Shown here one piece after another: positions 32,221-42,975 of a DNA stretch of 64,000 nucleotides (positions within the stretch are counted from its first letter, which is position 1; each line of letters opens with the position of its first letter). The position numbers were made by a program, and so were the translations under genes. The stretch spans positions 1-64,000 of the forward strand of contig NHNW01000037.1 in NCBI GenBank assembly GCA_002786025.1, in the 5' to 3' direction. The stretch comes from Zasmidium citrigriseum (taxonomy: Eukaryota > Ascomycota > Dothideomycetes > Mycosphaerellales > Mycosphaerellaceae). The notes under the pieces were generated by a model. It saw only the letters and a program-made list of their open reading frames with translations. It was not told the DNA's origin and made no database searches.

Positions 32221-32867
32221 CTAGCTTGTCCCGACCGGTGAACCGCACATAGGCATCTCGAGGCTAGATTTGGACCACGGCGGCCTACTGCGGCGATTTA
32301 AGCTCTATGGCTTCATCTCCGTCGAGTCGTCATGGAGTACGCCGTTTAGCATTCCAAGAGCATCTCAACCAGGAGCAGACTAGCGGAGACCACTTTGCTT
32401 CCATAATCCCTCCGCTACTCGGCGACGATCTCGACTTCGACTCGATGCTCCCTATCTTCAGCAAAACGCCTCCGATGCACCTTTCAATTCCTTTGCGGAA
32501 CACAATTTCAGGGACAAGAATCTGGGTACAGGTCCGATAGGTATTGTACTGGAGTCCGTCCTCCAGGCTCCGTCTGTTTTCGCGGTCCGTGACCTCGAGC
32601 CTGCAGCTGAAATCAAGACACCGGATCTTTTAACACATCACGATCCCCATCAGCATGGCTTTGACTGGGCCTTCCATCATCCCTACATCCTCTTCACGGA
32701 GAGTGAGAACGTCGGGAATACTAGTACTACGGTCTTCCTACATCTGGAACTACACAACGACTGCCTAAGGTTAGAGCTCTGTTCTGTCGTTTCAAGTTCT
32801 CCGCTTCAAGTAAGTACTTACCAAAAAGCTCCGAAGATCAGCTGAACAGAGACCTCGTAGCTACATG

Positions 32868-32945
32868 AGCGCTTCATCGGCGGAGGTCACCTGGGCGTTC
32901 AGGGCCGCCTTGCCCTCTGCGCTTCTTTCGAAAGGAGCGATTCCA
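32868..32945 (-). pseudogene. Relic of the SUN gene N-terminal region, same orientation
   Basis: The plus strand here (gaggtcacctgggcgttcag ggccgccttgccctctgcgc) matches the SUN gene around 30910-30950 (gaggtcacctgcgcattgag cgtcgctttgccctttgcgc) with scattered changes. The minus strand reads EGKAALNAQVTSADEALM where the SUN protein has KGKATLNAQVTSS..DDAF. No flanking coding context remains. Confidence 0.7.
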
Positions 32946-33065
32946 TGGGCGTGGAGTTTCAACGGCTGACCGGATCACATGCTACCTGCCCAATGTGGAC
33001 CCCTCTCGAATTTAGCGTCGCACGGGCCAAGAGTGCCAATATAAAGGCATCACCACCACCACGAT

Positions 33066-33162
33066 CTCCAACTCAGGGATCGACCAGACCTCCTTTCGCG
33101 GGCAGGAAGGGCAGGCAGAGCCTCACAGGATCGCGGTATTCATCGCCACGGCCACACCACCA
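33066..33162 (+). pseudogene. Relic of the SUN gene pre-membrane region, inverted orientation
   Basis: The plus-strand frame reads GIDQTSFRGQEGQAEPHRIA followed by VFIATA. The SUN protein (residues 115-140) has GVDQTSFRGQAGQTEPSRIA followed by VFIATA. The similarity ends abruptly after ATA. Changes are mostly at third positions, which suggests some time under protein-level constraint before decay. Confidence 0.78.
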
Positions 33163-33945
33163 CCCGACCTGCGCAGCCCCACATCCCCGTTGAAGCCCTC
33201 CCGTGTGCTTGGACATCACGTCGCCCTGTCTGCGGTGAAGCCGCCATACAAGCGCGCTCAATGTCACGATAACTTACCTCTGTGAGCTTGTATCTCCGCG
33301 CAGAAGGCTCCGACCTCGCTATTGAGACAGGCCTTTGGCCAACGAGATTTTTTCGAGAAGAAGGAGAGTGTTAAGATCTTCGTATGTGTAGGCGAGATGT
33401 ACGTAATTAGAGTGCATAGCCTAGGGCATCTGTGGATGTTATTACCGGACAGGTGAAGGGGGCTTTTAAGTAGCTCGATAGTTTCTATCTGCTCCTGCCG
33501 CTAAAATAGAGTAAATATTCCCCTCTTTCGTTTTATACACGGTTGGATCTCCTCCAGATTGTTCGCGTCCAGGCCCCTTGACATTTGAACAAACCCTTCG
33601 AGAATCGAGTACGCTACGGAGAGAGCCTGTCGCTAAGAGTCTTCCGTTCGGCAAGACCTCTAGGCCGCCCGATACACACGTCAGATGGAGCCCTTGAACA
33701 TTACAAGCTCGTCAGATCTATCTCCGTCGTAGCAGTAATGACTAGTAGCTCAACGTCTCGATCGATCACGGCTTGTGAGGGTGGAAGATAAGGGAGATTT
33801 TTTGGTGAGATTTAAGAGTGAAATGCTTCCAGACGGTCTTGCGGACTGGGGAGTGGATCTGGGAGCTGCACTTCATCTCTGAGCGATTCTCCGATGTTCA
33901 GCATCTTGGGATATCTTTAGACTGCATCGTAGCCGAGCAGCCCCT
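33163..33945. other. Gene-poor stretch between the SUN relics and the broken F-box gene
   Basis: About 780 bases of unique sequence with no convincing reading frame, repeat or RNA gene. Confidence 0.35.
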
Positions 33946-35494
33946 TCAAAATACGCAGAGAGATGGAGATGGCATTTCATGAGTGACAAGACGTATTTTG
34001 AGGGTGAAGAAAAGCTCCACCTGCTTACGTCGAGATGATAATATCGACCATACCCAAGGAACAAAGCCCTCAGGCTTGCAAGGAAACTCCCCATCCTCAA
34101 ACGGTGCACACGCTGCAGCAATCAGAGCCTCGTACTCGTCCAATGCAGACCTCATAGGAACTCTGCCGCGCTTCTGGACAGTAACACAGTCCTGTTCTTC
34201 TCTGCGCCCTTTCTCGAACCTCACGTCCTTGAAAAGCTGCTCGAGATATTCGACTTCATGTGGCTCTGGGAGGATGACCGTCACTCGCAACTTCGGCATG
34301 GACTGGCATGTCATCGCCACTTCTTTCAGTTATCCCTCGTAGGAGTCTGCGAACATCATCAGCTCTGTCAAGTTCGGCGGTAGGTAGCCTGGCGGCGGAC
34401 GGTGATAATCTTCGTGAAGGGTTCTCGACTCGATCTTGAGTGCGTCGAGTTCTTGCAAAGGTAAAATTGACGAGAATGTCACGTCGAGGGCTTCTCCAAA
34501 CGGATAGTGGCACTGGCATTCTCGATGGAGACCTAGGGATTTGAGCGTCTGGTCGAAGTTTAGGAGGGCAGGGAAGAGTTCGATGTAGTCGAACCATTGG
34601 AGATCTGCTGTAGCAGAAGGACGTCCAGTGGAATGACTCGAGCGCTTTGCAGGAGCGCAGAATTTGGCGGACGATGTCGATCTCGAGGCCGCAGCGACGA
34701 AGACAGAGGGTCCTGATATTCACGCTTTCCTTTGCTAGGTTCATGTTTTCTGAGATTCCGAGGAGATCGCTGGCGATGAAGGTTTTCAGGGTAGGCAGGC
34801 AGAGCAGGTCTAAGGATAGTCGATTGTTCCAAAAGGCAGGAGGCAGTCTGGATCTGGTGTTGTAGATGTCATTCGCTCGGGGATTTACTAAAATGACGAT
34901 TGTGAGTCTTTCGAGAAGTCTCGATCCGTCTGGACGGCGGAAGGCGTCGGTCATGGTTAGCATCATTGCCATGAGCGATTCGTTGATGTGACCTAATGCC
35001 TTGGAGAAATTGCGTCCGTTGTCATCGTTAAAGGAATAGAGGTCGTGACTCATTGTCAGGGATTCGATATTTCTTGCCCAGTAAAGAAGAAGTGAGGCTG
35101 CCAAGTCGTCAGAGTAAATTGGGCAATGGTGTGAGAGCGTAGGCCAAAAGTGTGTGGTGCAGAAAGCCGACGCCGCGGTGGTTGATGCGGTTGCGCGGAT
35201 GTGAGATTGATGCCGGGTGGAGTCGACGGTGAGGTAGTTGAAGCGGAGATGCTTGACCTGTCGTGCCAGACGTGGTTGCCTGGAGATCGTGTGAAGAAGC
35301 GAGGTGTAACTGTCCTTGTCGTCTAATCTCTGGCAGTGCGGTGCATGATACATAGCATTGTAGGCGGCTTGAGACAGCTTCCTGAAGCTCAGAGCAGCAT
35401 TGTATAGATCGCGTTGGGAGAGATGCTCGCAGATGGTGAGCAAGATCTCATCTGGGAGACTTTGAAGGCCTGAGATGTGGCTAAGAGGCGCCAT
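33946..35494 (-). pseudogene. F-box protein gene broken by a frameshift and a stop
   Basis: Starts at 35494: MAPLSHISGLQSLPDEILLT, with the F-box LPDEILLTICEHLSQRDLYN. It is collinear with the intact paralogue at 35984-37603 (YTSLLHTISRQPRLAR, HCPIYSDDLAASLLLYWARN, RPDGSRLLERLTIVILVNPR, LPTLKTFIASDL, ILRSCKALESFHW). After FHWTSFCYS, near 34600-34615, the frame moves. The first frame goes on to 34256 with unrelated Arg/Pro-rich sequence. The paralogue-like sequence (WFDYIELFPALLNFDQTLKS, LPPNLTELMMFADSYEG) continues in another frame. That frame then meets TAA at 34332-34330, where the paralogue continues, and resumes as MPKLRVTVILPEPHEVEYLE to 33946. An indel plus a stop make this most likely a pseudogene. 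A truncated 412-residue product with an intact F-box could still be made. Confidence 0.8.
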
Positions 35495-35983
35495 CGAGAG
35501 GTCGTACTGGTGGTCTTGTCAAATTCACAGTGGGGTCGCCAAGATTGGGACTGCCTGTGTACTCCCAGTGTTTTGGTTACAGTGGAAGATGTCCACAGCT
35601 ATTCGTCGATTTGTCGCCAGCGGCTGAGAGTCTAGCAGCGCCTCCAAGAGCTTCGAGCATGCCTTCGTCCGGAGAGAACAGCAGTTCAATTTGAGCGTAA
35701 TAAAGTGGGTACAATGTACACTGTGCCGACCAGTTGCAGGGAACGGAGTTCGATAACTTCGATATGCATGTGAAAGAGGCGTGAAGTGAAGTGAAGTTGG
35801 ACGCAAGTTCGCTTTCACTGCAGGGAGACGTCATTAGCCGCACTTCCAAGACTCTGATGAACTCATCAGTAAAGCTCCGTTTCGATCAATGGAATGGTAT
35901 ATGCGATATATCAACTCTTGATCGTGTCAAGAGATACCAAATGTAGATCATGAGCAGACACTTCGTTAGGTCTAGACGAGCGC
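35495..35983. other. Upstream region of the broken F-box gene, duplicated with it
   Basis: About 490 bases. The segment near 35737-35810 (gagttcgataacttcgatat, then gcatgtgaaagag) matches 37647-37715, upstream of the intact paralogue (gagttcgatagcgccgatat, then gcatgtgaaagag). So the duplication included promoter sequence. Confidence 0.6.
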
Positions 35984-37603
35984 TTAGGGAGCTACGGCTG
36001 CCTGGCGACTCCTGAAGTCCTTTAGTAGCTCTCGATACTCATCAGACTCGGTCTGTGGATTTCCACCCTCGTAGGGTGCGTAGGCGGCCGCCACTAGCTC
36101 TTCGTAATCTTCGGCCGCACTCCTCATCTCATCTCGTTCTTCGTGCTGGATTATGATGCACTGCATCATCCGTCCCCGCGCCTTTCGGACGTCCATTTTG
36201 AAAGAGAGGCCGGGATAGTCTTTAGCGAGACTGTTCGCGAGATTGTCCGTATCGGCAGCTTCATCTTCTGGCATGAACAGCACGGCTCGCAAGGATCTGT
36301 TCGATTCGCAAAGCCAGATGACGATATCAAGGTGATAATCTAGTTCCGTGTCTCCCGACTGGATGAAGACGAGTTCCTTCAAACTCTCGGGCAGATTGTC
36401 CATATTATGATCATAGAGGTCCGAGTGCCGTTCGTCATCTGAGAAGTCGTGCCCAGCTTCTTGAATGATGAGGGTTTCAAGATTTTCGAGCGGTAGTAAG
36501 GAGTCGATCGGGGCGAGATGACTCGTATGGCAAGGTCGGTCGCAAAGGCACTCGCTGTAAAGACCGAGGTACTTGAGTGTTGGCCCGAACGTGAGAAGCT
36601 CGGGATAAATGTCATTGCAGTCAAGCTGCAGCTGCGGTTGGTACATGCTTTCGCGGCAGGTTACGGTCCAGTGGAAGGTCTCAAGAGCCTGGCATGATCG
36701 CAGCAGGTTCCGAATGGCCTTTGTCCTGACATTACACCGAAGTAGTCGAATAGTGGTGACAGTTGAAAGATCGGGACCAAACCACCAGGTGCTCCTGTCA
36801 CCAGTGGGCTCATGGAGATCGGTGGCAATGAACGTTTTCAGTGTCGGCACGGTCAGAAGTTGTGATATCTGGAAAGAACTCCATCTACCTGGCCGCAGGT
36901 CTGGCGCGTAGTAGTCAGGCGCATCGTCTGGCCGAGGATTTATCAGAATGATAGTAGTGAGTTTCTCAAGTAGCCTTGATCCGTCCGGACGAGTGAAGGT
37001 AGGGAGTAGCTCCAGTGCTCGCAAGAATAATGTTGTTTCGATGGTCTCTCCCATCTGGCTCGGCATTATGGTTCCAACACCGAAGTAATCGTTGCCTATC
37101 ATGAGGGATTCGAGATTGGGAGCGTGGTACAGCATAAGAGCGAGAGCCATGTCGTCCGAGTAGATGGTGCAGTGCTGGGCCAAAATTTCCCACAAGGAAC
37201 CACAATGCCTTCGACTCTCAGGCGCCAGGCAGAAGACCGAAGCGGCATTGATGGAGGCTCGAGCCCTCTCAAGTGACGTTTTACTATCTTGCTTGACTCT
37301 GAAGTAGTTGAAGCGAAGATCGCGAGCGAGCCTGGCCAGTCTCGGTTGGGCGACGATTGTATGAAGCAACGAAGTGTGGCTATCGTTGTCTCCATGCTCT
37401 TGGCACCGAGGAGATTGGTACAACGCTTTCAGTGTGCTTCGGTGGAGTGCTTTGCAGCAACGGGCGGCATTGCAGAGGTCTTGATTTTTCAAGTGCTGGC
37501 AAATTAGGACAAGCAGCTCCTCGGGAAGATGTTGAAGATCCGGCATGTCGTCTTCGAGGGATCCAGAAAGCTTGGAGCTGCGTTCTCGAAGCCACAATGC
37601 CAC
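35984..37603 (-). CDS. F-box protein, 539 aa
   Basis: A single exon. The start could be 37603 or the in-frame ATG at codon 20 (MPDLQHLPEELLVLICQHLK), which is just before the F-box. The F-box spans about residues 22-60 (LPEELLVLICQHLKNQDLCNAARCCKALHR). The remainder has LRR-like hydrophobic periodicity (LTTIILINPRPDD, VTTIRLLRCNVRTKAIRNLL, LENLETLIIQEAGHDF, LPESLKELVFIQ). This is usual for fungal F-box/LRR-like substrate receptors. F-box proteins bind Skp1 and bring targets to SCF ubiquitin ligases; the target here is unknown. Tandem paralogue of the broken gene at 33946-35494 on the same strand. Confidence 0.83.
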   Translation of the reverse strand: MALWLRERSSKLSGSLEDDMPDLQHLPEELLVLICQHLKNQDLCNAARCCKALHRSTLKALYQSPRCQEHGDNDSHTSLLHTIVAQPRLARLARDLRFNYFRVKQDSKTSLERARASINAASVFCLAPESRRHCGSLWEILAQHCTIYSDDMALALMLYHAPNLESLMIGNDYFGVGTIMPSQMGETIETTLFLRALELLPTFTRPDGSRLLEKLTTIILINPRPDDAPDYYAPDLRPGRWSSFQISQLLTVPTLKTFIATDLHEPTGDRSTWWFGPDLSTVTTIRLLRCNVRTKAIRNLLRSCQALETFHWTVTCRESMYQPQLQLDCNDIYPELLTFGPTLKYLGLYSECLCDRPCHTSHLAPIDSLLPLENLETLIIQEAGHDFSDDERHSDLYDHNMDNLPESLKELVFIQSGDTELDYHLDIVIWLCESNRSLRAVLFMPEDEAADTDNLANSLAKDYPGLSFKMDVRKARGRMMQCIIIQHEERDEMRSAAEDYEELVAAAYAPYEGGNPQTESDEYRELLKDFRSRQAAVAP

Positions 37604-38125
37604 ACACAGGCGTCAGTCGATCGCTTGAGACCAAAACGATTTGAGCTGGTTCCGGGGAAGAGAGTTCGATAGCGCCGATATGCATGTGAAAGAGCAGTGA
37701 AGTGAAGTCGAATGCAGGGGAACGCCCCGCAGGTTCGATTTCCACGCTAGACGCGGCGGGATGACGTAGCTTCCGCCTCGCGTGGCAGCAACGCGGCGCT
37801 AGTAGGAGATGGCACAAGCGAAGGCACGAAGGAGGACCATCGGCATAGCCTCGCCCGTGTCGTGTGGTGTGGTCTGTATGCGCCGTCCGCCATGAGTGCT
37901 CGCCAGCTCGACAACCCGCGCCGACATTCTTCCTCCTCCTCCCGCAGACTACGCACGATGAGTGCCCCTTGAGCCGCGCCGGCTACAGACGGACGAATCA
38001 TCAGCATATTCAGCCCGCGTCCATTGGCCGGCGACACAGCATATATCGCACGCCCGTGACCGCGGGGCTGCTGCTCTCTCCTCCCCAAGCCTGGCAAGCC
38101 TTGGTGGCTTTCGCGGCAGCTGCTC
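37604..38125. promoter_or_regulatory. Divergent intergenic region, F-box gene / WDR48-like gene
   Basis: 522 bases. The left part carries the duplicated F-box upstream block (37647-37715). The right part is GC-rich. No TATA box evident. Confidence 0.35.
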
Positions 38126-41100
38126 ATGGCTCGTAAGGCGAGGCAGCGCATCAGCTATGTCCTGCCCCTCGCCAACGCTGCTGGCGGCCACCGCCTGGGC
38201 GTGAACGGTCTGGCCGTCGATCAGACCAACTCGCTGCTGTACTCTGGCGGCCGCGACGGCGTGATATGCGCCTGGGACGTCAACCTCGATCTACAAAATG
38301 CGAAACCACCAGACCACGATGCGAAGCTTCCCTCCTCGCCAGCGACCACATTTCGACAGCAGGTCCAGGCGCATACGCATTGGATCAACGATATCGCGCT
38401 GGCTCAGAGCAACCAGTGCCTGATCTCTGCATCCTCAGACATAACAGTCAAGCTATGGCGACCTGCCGCGGGCGACGGTCTTCCTCCACAGACACTGGGA
38501 CTGCACAGCGATTATGTCAAGACGCTTGCTGTGCCGTATTCGACTTGCGACTGGGTAGCCAGTGGAGGACTGGACAGGAAGATCAACGTTTGGGATTTGA
38601 ATGGCGCGGGCCAGAAGTTGAGCATAGATGTGGGAGCTGATGAGGCAGCCAACATGTCAGCGAAAGAGAAGGGCAGCGTGTATGCGCTGGCAGCGACGAA
38701 TTCCCTTCTTGCGAGTGGAGGTCCTGAGAGCACAGTACGGGTCTGGGACTGCCGAACAGGCAAGCGCGTGACCAAGCTGGTGGGACATACAGACAATATT
38801 AGGGACATTCTCGTGAGCCAGGATGGTTCAACGATCATGACGGCGAGCAGCGATCGCACGGTCAAGGTGTGGAGCACAATCGCGGGACGTTGCATGTTCA
38901 CTTTGACCATGCACGATGCGAGCGTCTGGTCTCTGGCTTCTTCCGACCCCGACTTATCGATATTCTATTCGAGCGACAAGAACGGCTTGATCGCGAAAAC
39001 CGATACCCGCAATTGCATCGAGCTGGACGAGGGCTTGTCTGTTGCTGTGTGCCAAGAGCACGAAGGCGTGCACAAGGTTGTCACTGCAGGAGACAGTATC
39101 TGGACAGCAACGAGCAGACCCAGTATCAATCGATGGCTGGACGTCAACACCGATAATCTGGAAATCGAAGTTCCCGAGAACTACAACACCCACCGGCTGA
39201 GCACCGCAACGGCCAAGACGAGATATCCCAGCCCGCCCAATCAACGAGAAATGACCCCAAGTCCACCACCCCAAACTCGCTCTGCGAAACGCAAGATTCC
39301 TTTGAAGCACTGCCTTCGACTGAGCAACACCGCATACTTCCCCACGCCTCTTGTCGAGGCCGAATCCAATTCTCCGAATACTCGGAGAGGGACCCTCGAA
39401 ACTGCGACTCCGGAGATCGCAGCAATGCAGCCAGTACGGAGCCACCCAGACTTTTCCGTGGAAGGCCAGAACGGGTTGATCAAACACGTAATGCTAAATG
39501 ATAGAAAGCGAGTACTGACTCTAGATACCGCCGGCGAGGTGGTCATGTGGGATCTGCTGAAATGCGTGCCCATACGATCCTACGGAAAGCGACATCTAGA
39601 GGACGTGAAAGATGAGGTGACGACTACAGCAACGGTATCCAATTGGTGTACAGTCGACACAAGAACAGGCAGTGTGGCTGTCATCCTGGAAGAAAATACC
39701 TGTTTTGACGCTGAAATGTATGCGGACGAACTGGACCTTGATGAAGGCATTGAGTTTCGAGAGGACCAGCGTATCAACCTTGGCAAGTGGGTGCTGAGGT
39801 ATTTGTTCAATAATCTAATATCGGAAGAGATCAAGAGGGACGAGGCTTTCCGGAAACAATTACTCAGTTCTCGCGAAGAGCAAAGGTTGCAGCGGGATAA
39901 TGCACCGTCGAGCATACAGCTGCCGGAACCATCGACAAATGGTTGGCATCCAAGTTCCACGGCGACGGCGACAACGCCCAAAGCGACGTCGAATGGCAGT
40001 TCGAAAGTACCCAGTACGCCAGGGTTTAACATTGCTCTCGCCACACCAGGTGCACCGAATTCGCCAGCTTTGACTAGAGGACAGCTGCCACCCACAGTAG
40101 AGGAAGGTGCACCGTTGGAACAACGAATTTCATCGCAGTCTCAAAGACAGTCCGGTGATAGGACCGCAGATTACTTCTCGACTTCAAGAGCGCCAACAGC
40201 CGAGCTCTCGACGCCGGCGGCTTCTTCGCAACCTGCAACAACACCAAATGAGGGCCAAGATCCAGGAACCCCATCAAATGAGAATGGTCCCAAAGAGGGC
40301 GCCACGCCCGGCAAAGAAGGACTGTTCGGCAAGAAGTTCCGCATGAACATGTCGTTCAGCGGTATGAAGAAGATTGGCCGAACGCAGACAAATGACAAAC
40401 CAGCTATCGTGGAGGAGAAGGGAGAGACTGAAAGTGATTCTCGATCCAGCCGCACGAGTAACAGCCGTGTCGTCGACGAGAACTTGCTCGGTACTATCCA
40501 AAAGATTCGATTCGCATACGAGGATTCCCTACAGCAACAGATCCAGAACCAACAGGCGCACGAAAATGGGCTGCCTGTTCCGGCGTCTACAATTGAACTG
40601 CCTACCTCCATCACACCATCACTACCGGCCGACACACCCGTTCTCAAACCACCGCCCAACACAACGATCCTCATCCAAGAAGACCGACCCGAAGCCGGTG
40701 GCGTGGCAGATCTCTTCGAAGGCAAAGTGGGTGCACTAGGTGAGATGACCGACATTGTCGAGAAGACCGCGCCGATGTGGCTGGGCGAAGTCTTGCTACG
40801 GAATCAGCTTCCAGTGAAGGACATCGTCAAGATCAGCTTCATCCTCGAACCGGCCCAAGGAAGCGGGCTCCCCAGCATCGCCAGCGACGGCAATAACCGG
40901 TTGAACGCCAATCGCATGCTCCGCGCCAGAAAGATCATGGCGTATGTTGCGGAACGTATTGAGCCTGCGCCGAGTAAAGAGGAGGAGGAGAGCGAGAGGA
41001 TGAAGCCGGAGGAGTATTTGGAGTTGTGGTGTCAGGGGCAGGTAAGCAAAACACCACTCAAACCAAAAAAGATCAAAGGTACAGTTGAGATTGGAGCTAA

Positions 41101-41291
41101 TGATTTTGCAGCTTGTCGCACCGACCATGACTCTCATGTCCATACGCACGCATCTTTGGCGCGGCAGTGGGGATGTCGTTTTGCATTATAAGGCGAATGG
41201 GAAGAAGGCTATTGCGCATGTGCCGACGTTGGGGTCGGGGTATCCGCCTACGACTGCTTCTGGTGAGGATGCTAGGGCGGGGGCGGTGTAG
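38126..41291 (+). CDS. WD40 protein of the WDR48/UAF1 (Bun107-like) family, 1031 aa
   Basis: Exons 38126-41041 and 41112-41291 with a 70-base intron (GTAAGC donor, TTGCAG acceptor). The N-terminus ([20 protein letters not shown]) and [16 protein letters not shown] open a beta-propeller. Its blades are visible as [46 protein letters not shown] and [15 protein letters not shown]. After a long Ser/Thr/Pro-rich linker (about residues 600-850), the C-terminal DUF3337 region begins at [20 protein letters not shown] and ends [13 protein letters not shown]. That domain pairing is the WDR48 family: in human UAF1 and S. pombe Bun107 it activates ubiquitin-specific proteases. The Aspergillus CreC repressor component is a different WD40 family. 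Acts in nucleus or cytoplasm. Confidence 0.9.
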
Positions 41292-41902
41292 ATATCGAGA
41301 TGAGATTTTTGAACGAAGGGCTTTGGATGAGGTGAAGTCGTTGTTCAGTCATCACTCCGTGCAGCACTTGCAGCTGGTAAATCGAGGTTGGAATTAAGTT
41401 GTGCTGACTGCTAAAAAGGGTGATGTCCACATCGATGTTCCTAAATCCTTGGATGACATCTCAAGGGCTTTGATGAAGTTGCCGGATTCCGATGGGATTT
41501 GACGGCTTGGCTCTGGGTGTCTTTCGTCAGATCATCACTCGGATTGCTATTGCTTCCGTCAACAGTACATCCAAAAGGTGTCGGCCCCCGCGCGCAGTCT
41601 TGAATTGCTCAACTGTCTGACGAGGAGACTAGATTGCGTACACGAGAGTTGGCAGTGTTGCTCAATTTGGTCAAAGTTCAACCCAGACAAGGCTTCCCCA
41701 TACCACATCAAGCCTGTCCAGCCTGGGTACCATGGTAAGCAAACGATCGGTTGCTGGGTTCGACACATCCGTGCATCGTGACCGTATACCCAGTCCAGAC
41801 TCCCAGTAAAACGAAATAGGGAGTGTTTAAATAAAGACGACCGAAAGCCCCTCTTCTAACCATCCAGAACATGAACAACCTACCCAACCCTCCTCCCCTT
41901 TA
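41292..41902. other. Intergenic region between the WDR48-like and methyltransferase genes
   Basis: 611 bases. An AT-rich element (tttaaataaa) at 41826-41835, about 70 bases before the next ATG, could be a core promoter. No gene or repeat seen. Confidence 0.4.
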
Positions 41903-42808
41903 ATGGGATGCCACGGCTCCAAACCCATTCACCGTCATCGTCATAAGAGATATCGGACTTCGAAGACTTCGTCGCATCATACTCGATCTCATAATCGAGA
42001 TCACTCCGAAACAATGGGCATGATGGGCTCCTACAACTCCCAAACCCAAACCCAATACAACGACTTCGCTGATGCCTACGCCAATCGCCACGACCTCCCT
42101 CACTCCCGCCTCGAACACGAACTCATCCAACGCGCCCTCGGCGACTGTACCGGCTACCGTATCCTCGACCTCGCAGGCGGAAGCGGTGACCACGCTCGAC
42201 AAGCGATCGACGCAGGGGCAAGACAGATCGACCTGGTAGACGTCTCGATGTCAATGATGGAAATAGGCGAAGAGATCGAAGCCAAAGCCGATCGAGATGT
42301 CATGCGATGGATTATGGGCGACGTGGCCCGTCCGCTGTGGGAACAGGTTATTTTACCGGCGCTGCCGAAGGGGGGGTATGATGCCGTGTTGGCGATTTGG
42401 CCGTTTGATCATGCGGGGACGGAGGAGGAGTATACTTGTCTTTGGGAGAATATCGCGACGTATTTGAAACCCGGTGGGAGGCTTGTGGCTTGTCGATTGG
42501 CGAACCCGTGGTCCCTCTCCCTCCAGACGGGCAAGTACGGCGCGAGTGTGAGGCTCACGGAACCTATACCGGGGGGCGTGAAGTGTCAAGTTGAAGTCCA
42601 AGGGGACCCGCCTTTTTCTTTTGAGAGTCGGAGTATGGAGGAGAGTCTGATGGGGCATAAAGATGTTCCGGAGAGTTTGGGGATCACGGAGATACAGACG
42701 TTGAAGGCGAAGGATACGAAGACTGTGAAGAGTAGTCCGGATTTTTGGGCGGATTTTGTGGATGATCCGTATTTTGTGGTTTTTACGGCGAGGAAGACGC
42801 ATTTCTGA
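41903..42808 (+). CDS. SAM-dependent methyltransferase, 301 aa
   Basis: A single exon. The first 38 residues are His/Arg/Ser-rich (MGCHGSKPIHRHRHKRYRTS) and then MGMMGSYNSQT leads into the domain, so translation could also start at the ATG near 42014. Motif I is YRILDLAGGSGDHARQA near residue 86, followed by IDLVDVS (acidic loop), RWIMGDVARPL (motif II), YDAVLAIWPFDHA and LKPGGRLVACRL (motif III). This is a class I fold of the Methyltransf_11/25 type. The GGSGD variant of the glycine loop and the AIWPFDH motif suggest a small-molecule enzyme. Substrate unknown. It is convergent with the carboxylesterase gene. Confidence 0.83.
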   Translation: MGCHGSKPIHRHRHKRYRTSKTSSHHTRSHNRDHSETMGMMGSYNSQTQTQYNDFADAYANRHDLPHSRLEHELIQRALGDCTGYRILDLAGGSGDHARQAIDAGARQIDLVDVSMSMMEIGEEIEAKADRDVMRWIMGDVARPLWEQVILPALPKGGYDAVLAIWPFDHAGTEEEYTCLWENIATYLKPGGRLVACRLANPWSLSLQTGKYGASVRLTEPIPGGVKCQVEVQGDPPFSFESRSMEESLMGHKDVPESLGITEIQTLKAKDTKTVKSSPDFWADFVDDPYFVVFTARKTHF

Positions 42809-42975
42809 GGGCGATGCTGTATCTGTCTGCTCTTGGTTGGTACCTGTATTAGTACGATTTTGCATGGACTGTATTTGTAGTGAGGTGATCTGGCGTTGGC
42901 GTCTGTATGTCCCGGGATTGCTGTTTCTATGCAAGGTTTCAGTTTCACGTCAGTCAGTACATTCGTGCTTTTTGA

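Noticed and set aside
34256..34600. Arg/Pro-rich C-terminus of the 412-residue F-box reading frame as a new domain
   Set aside because: The paralogue-like sequence continues in another frame, so this is frameshifted translation.
37720..37765. gcaggttcgatttccacgc looks like a tRNA T-loop
   Set aside because: No matching acceptor, D or anticodon stems could be drawn around it.
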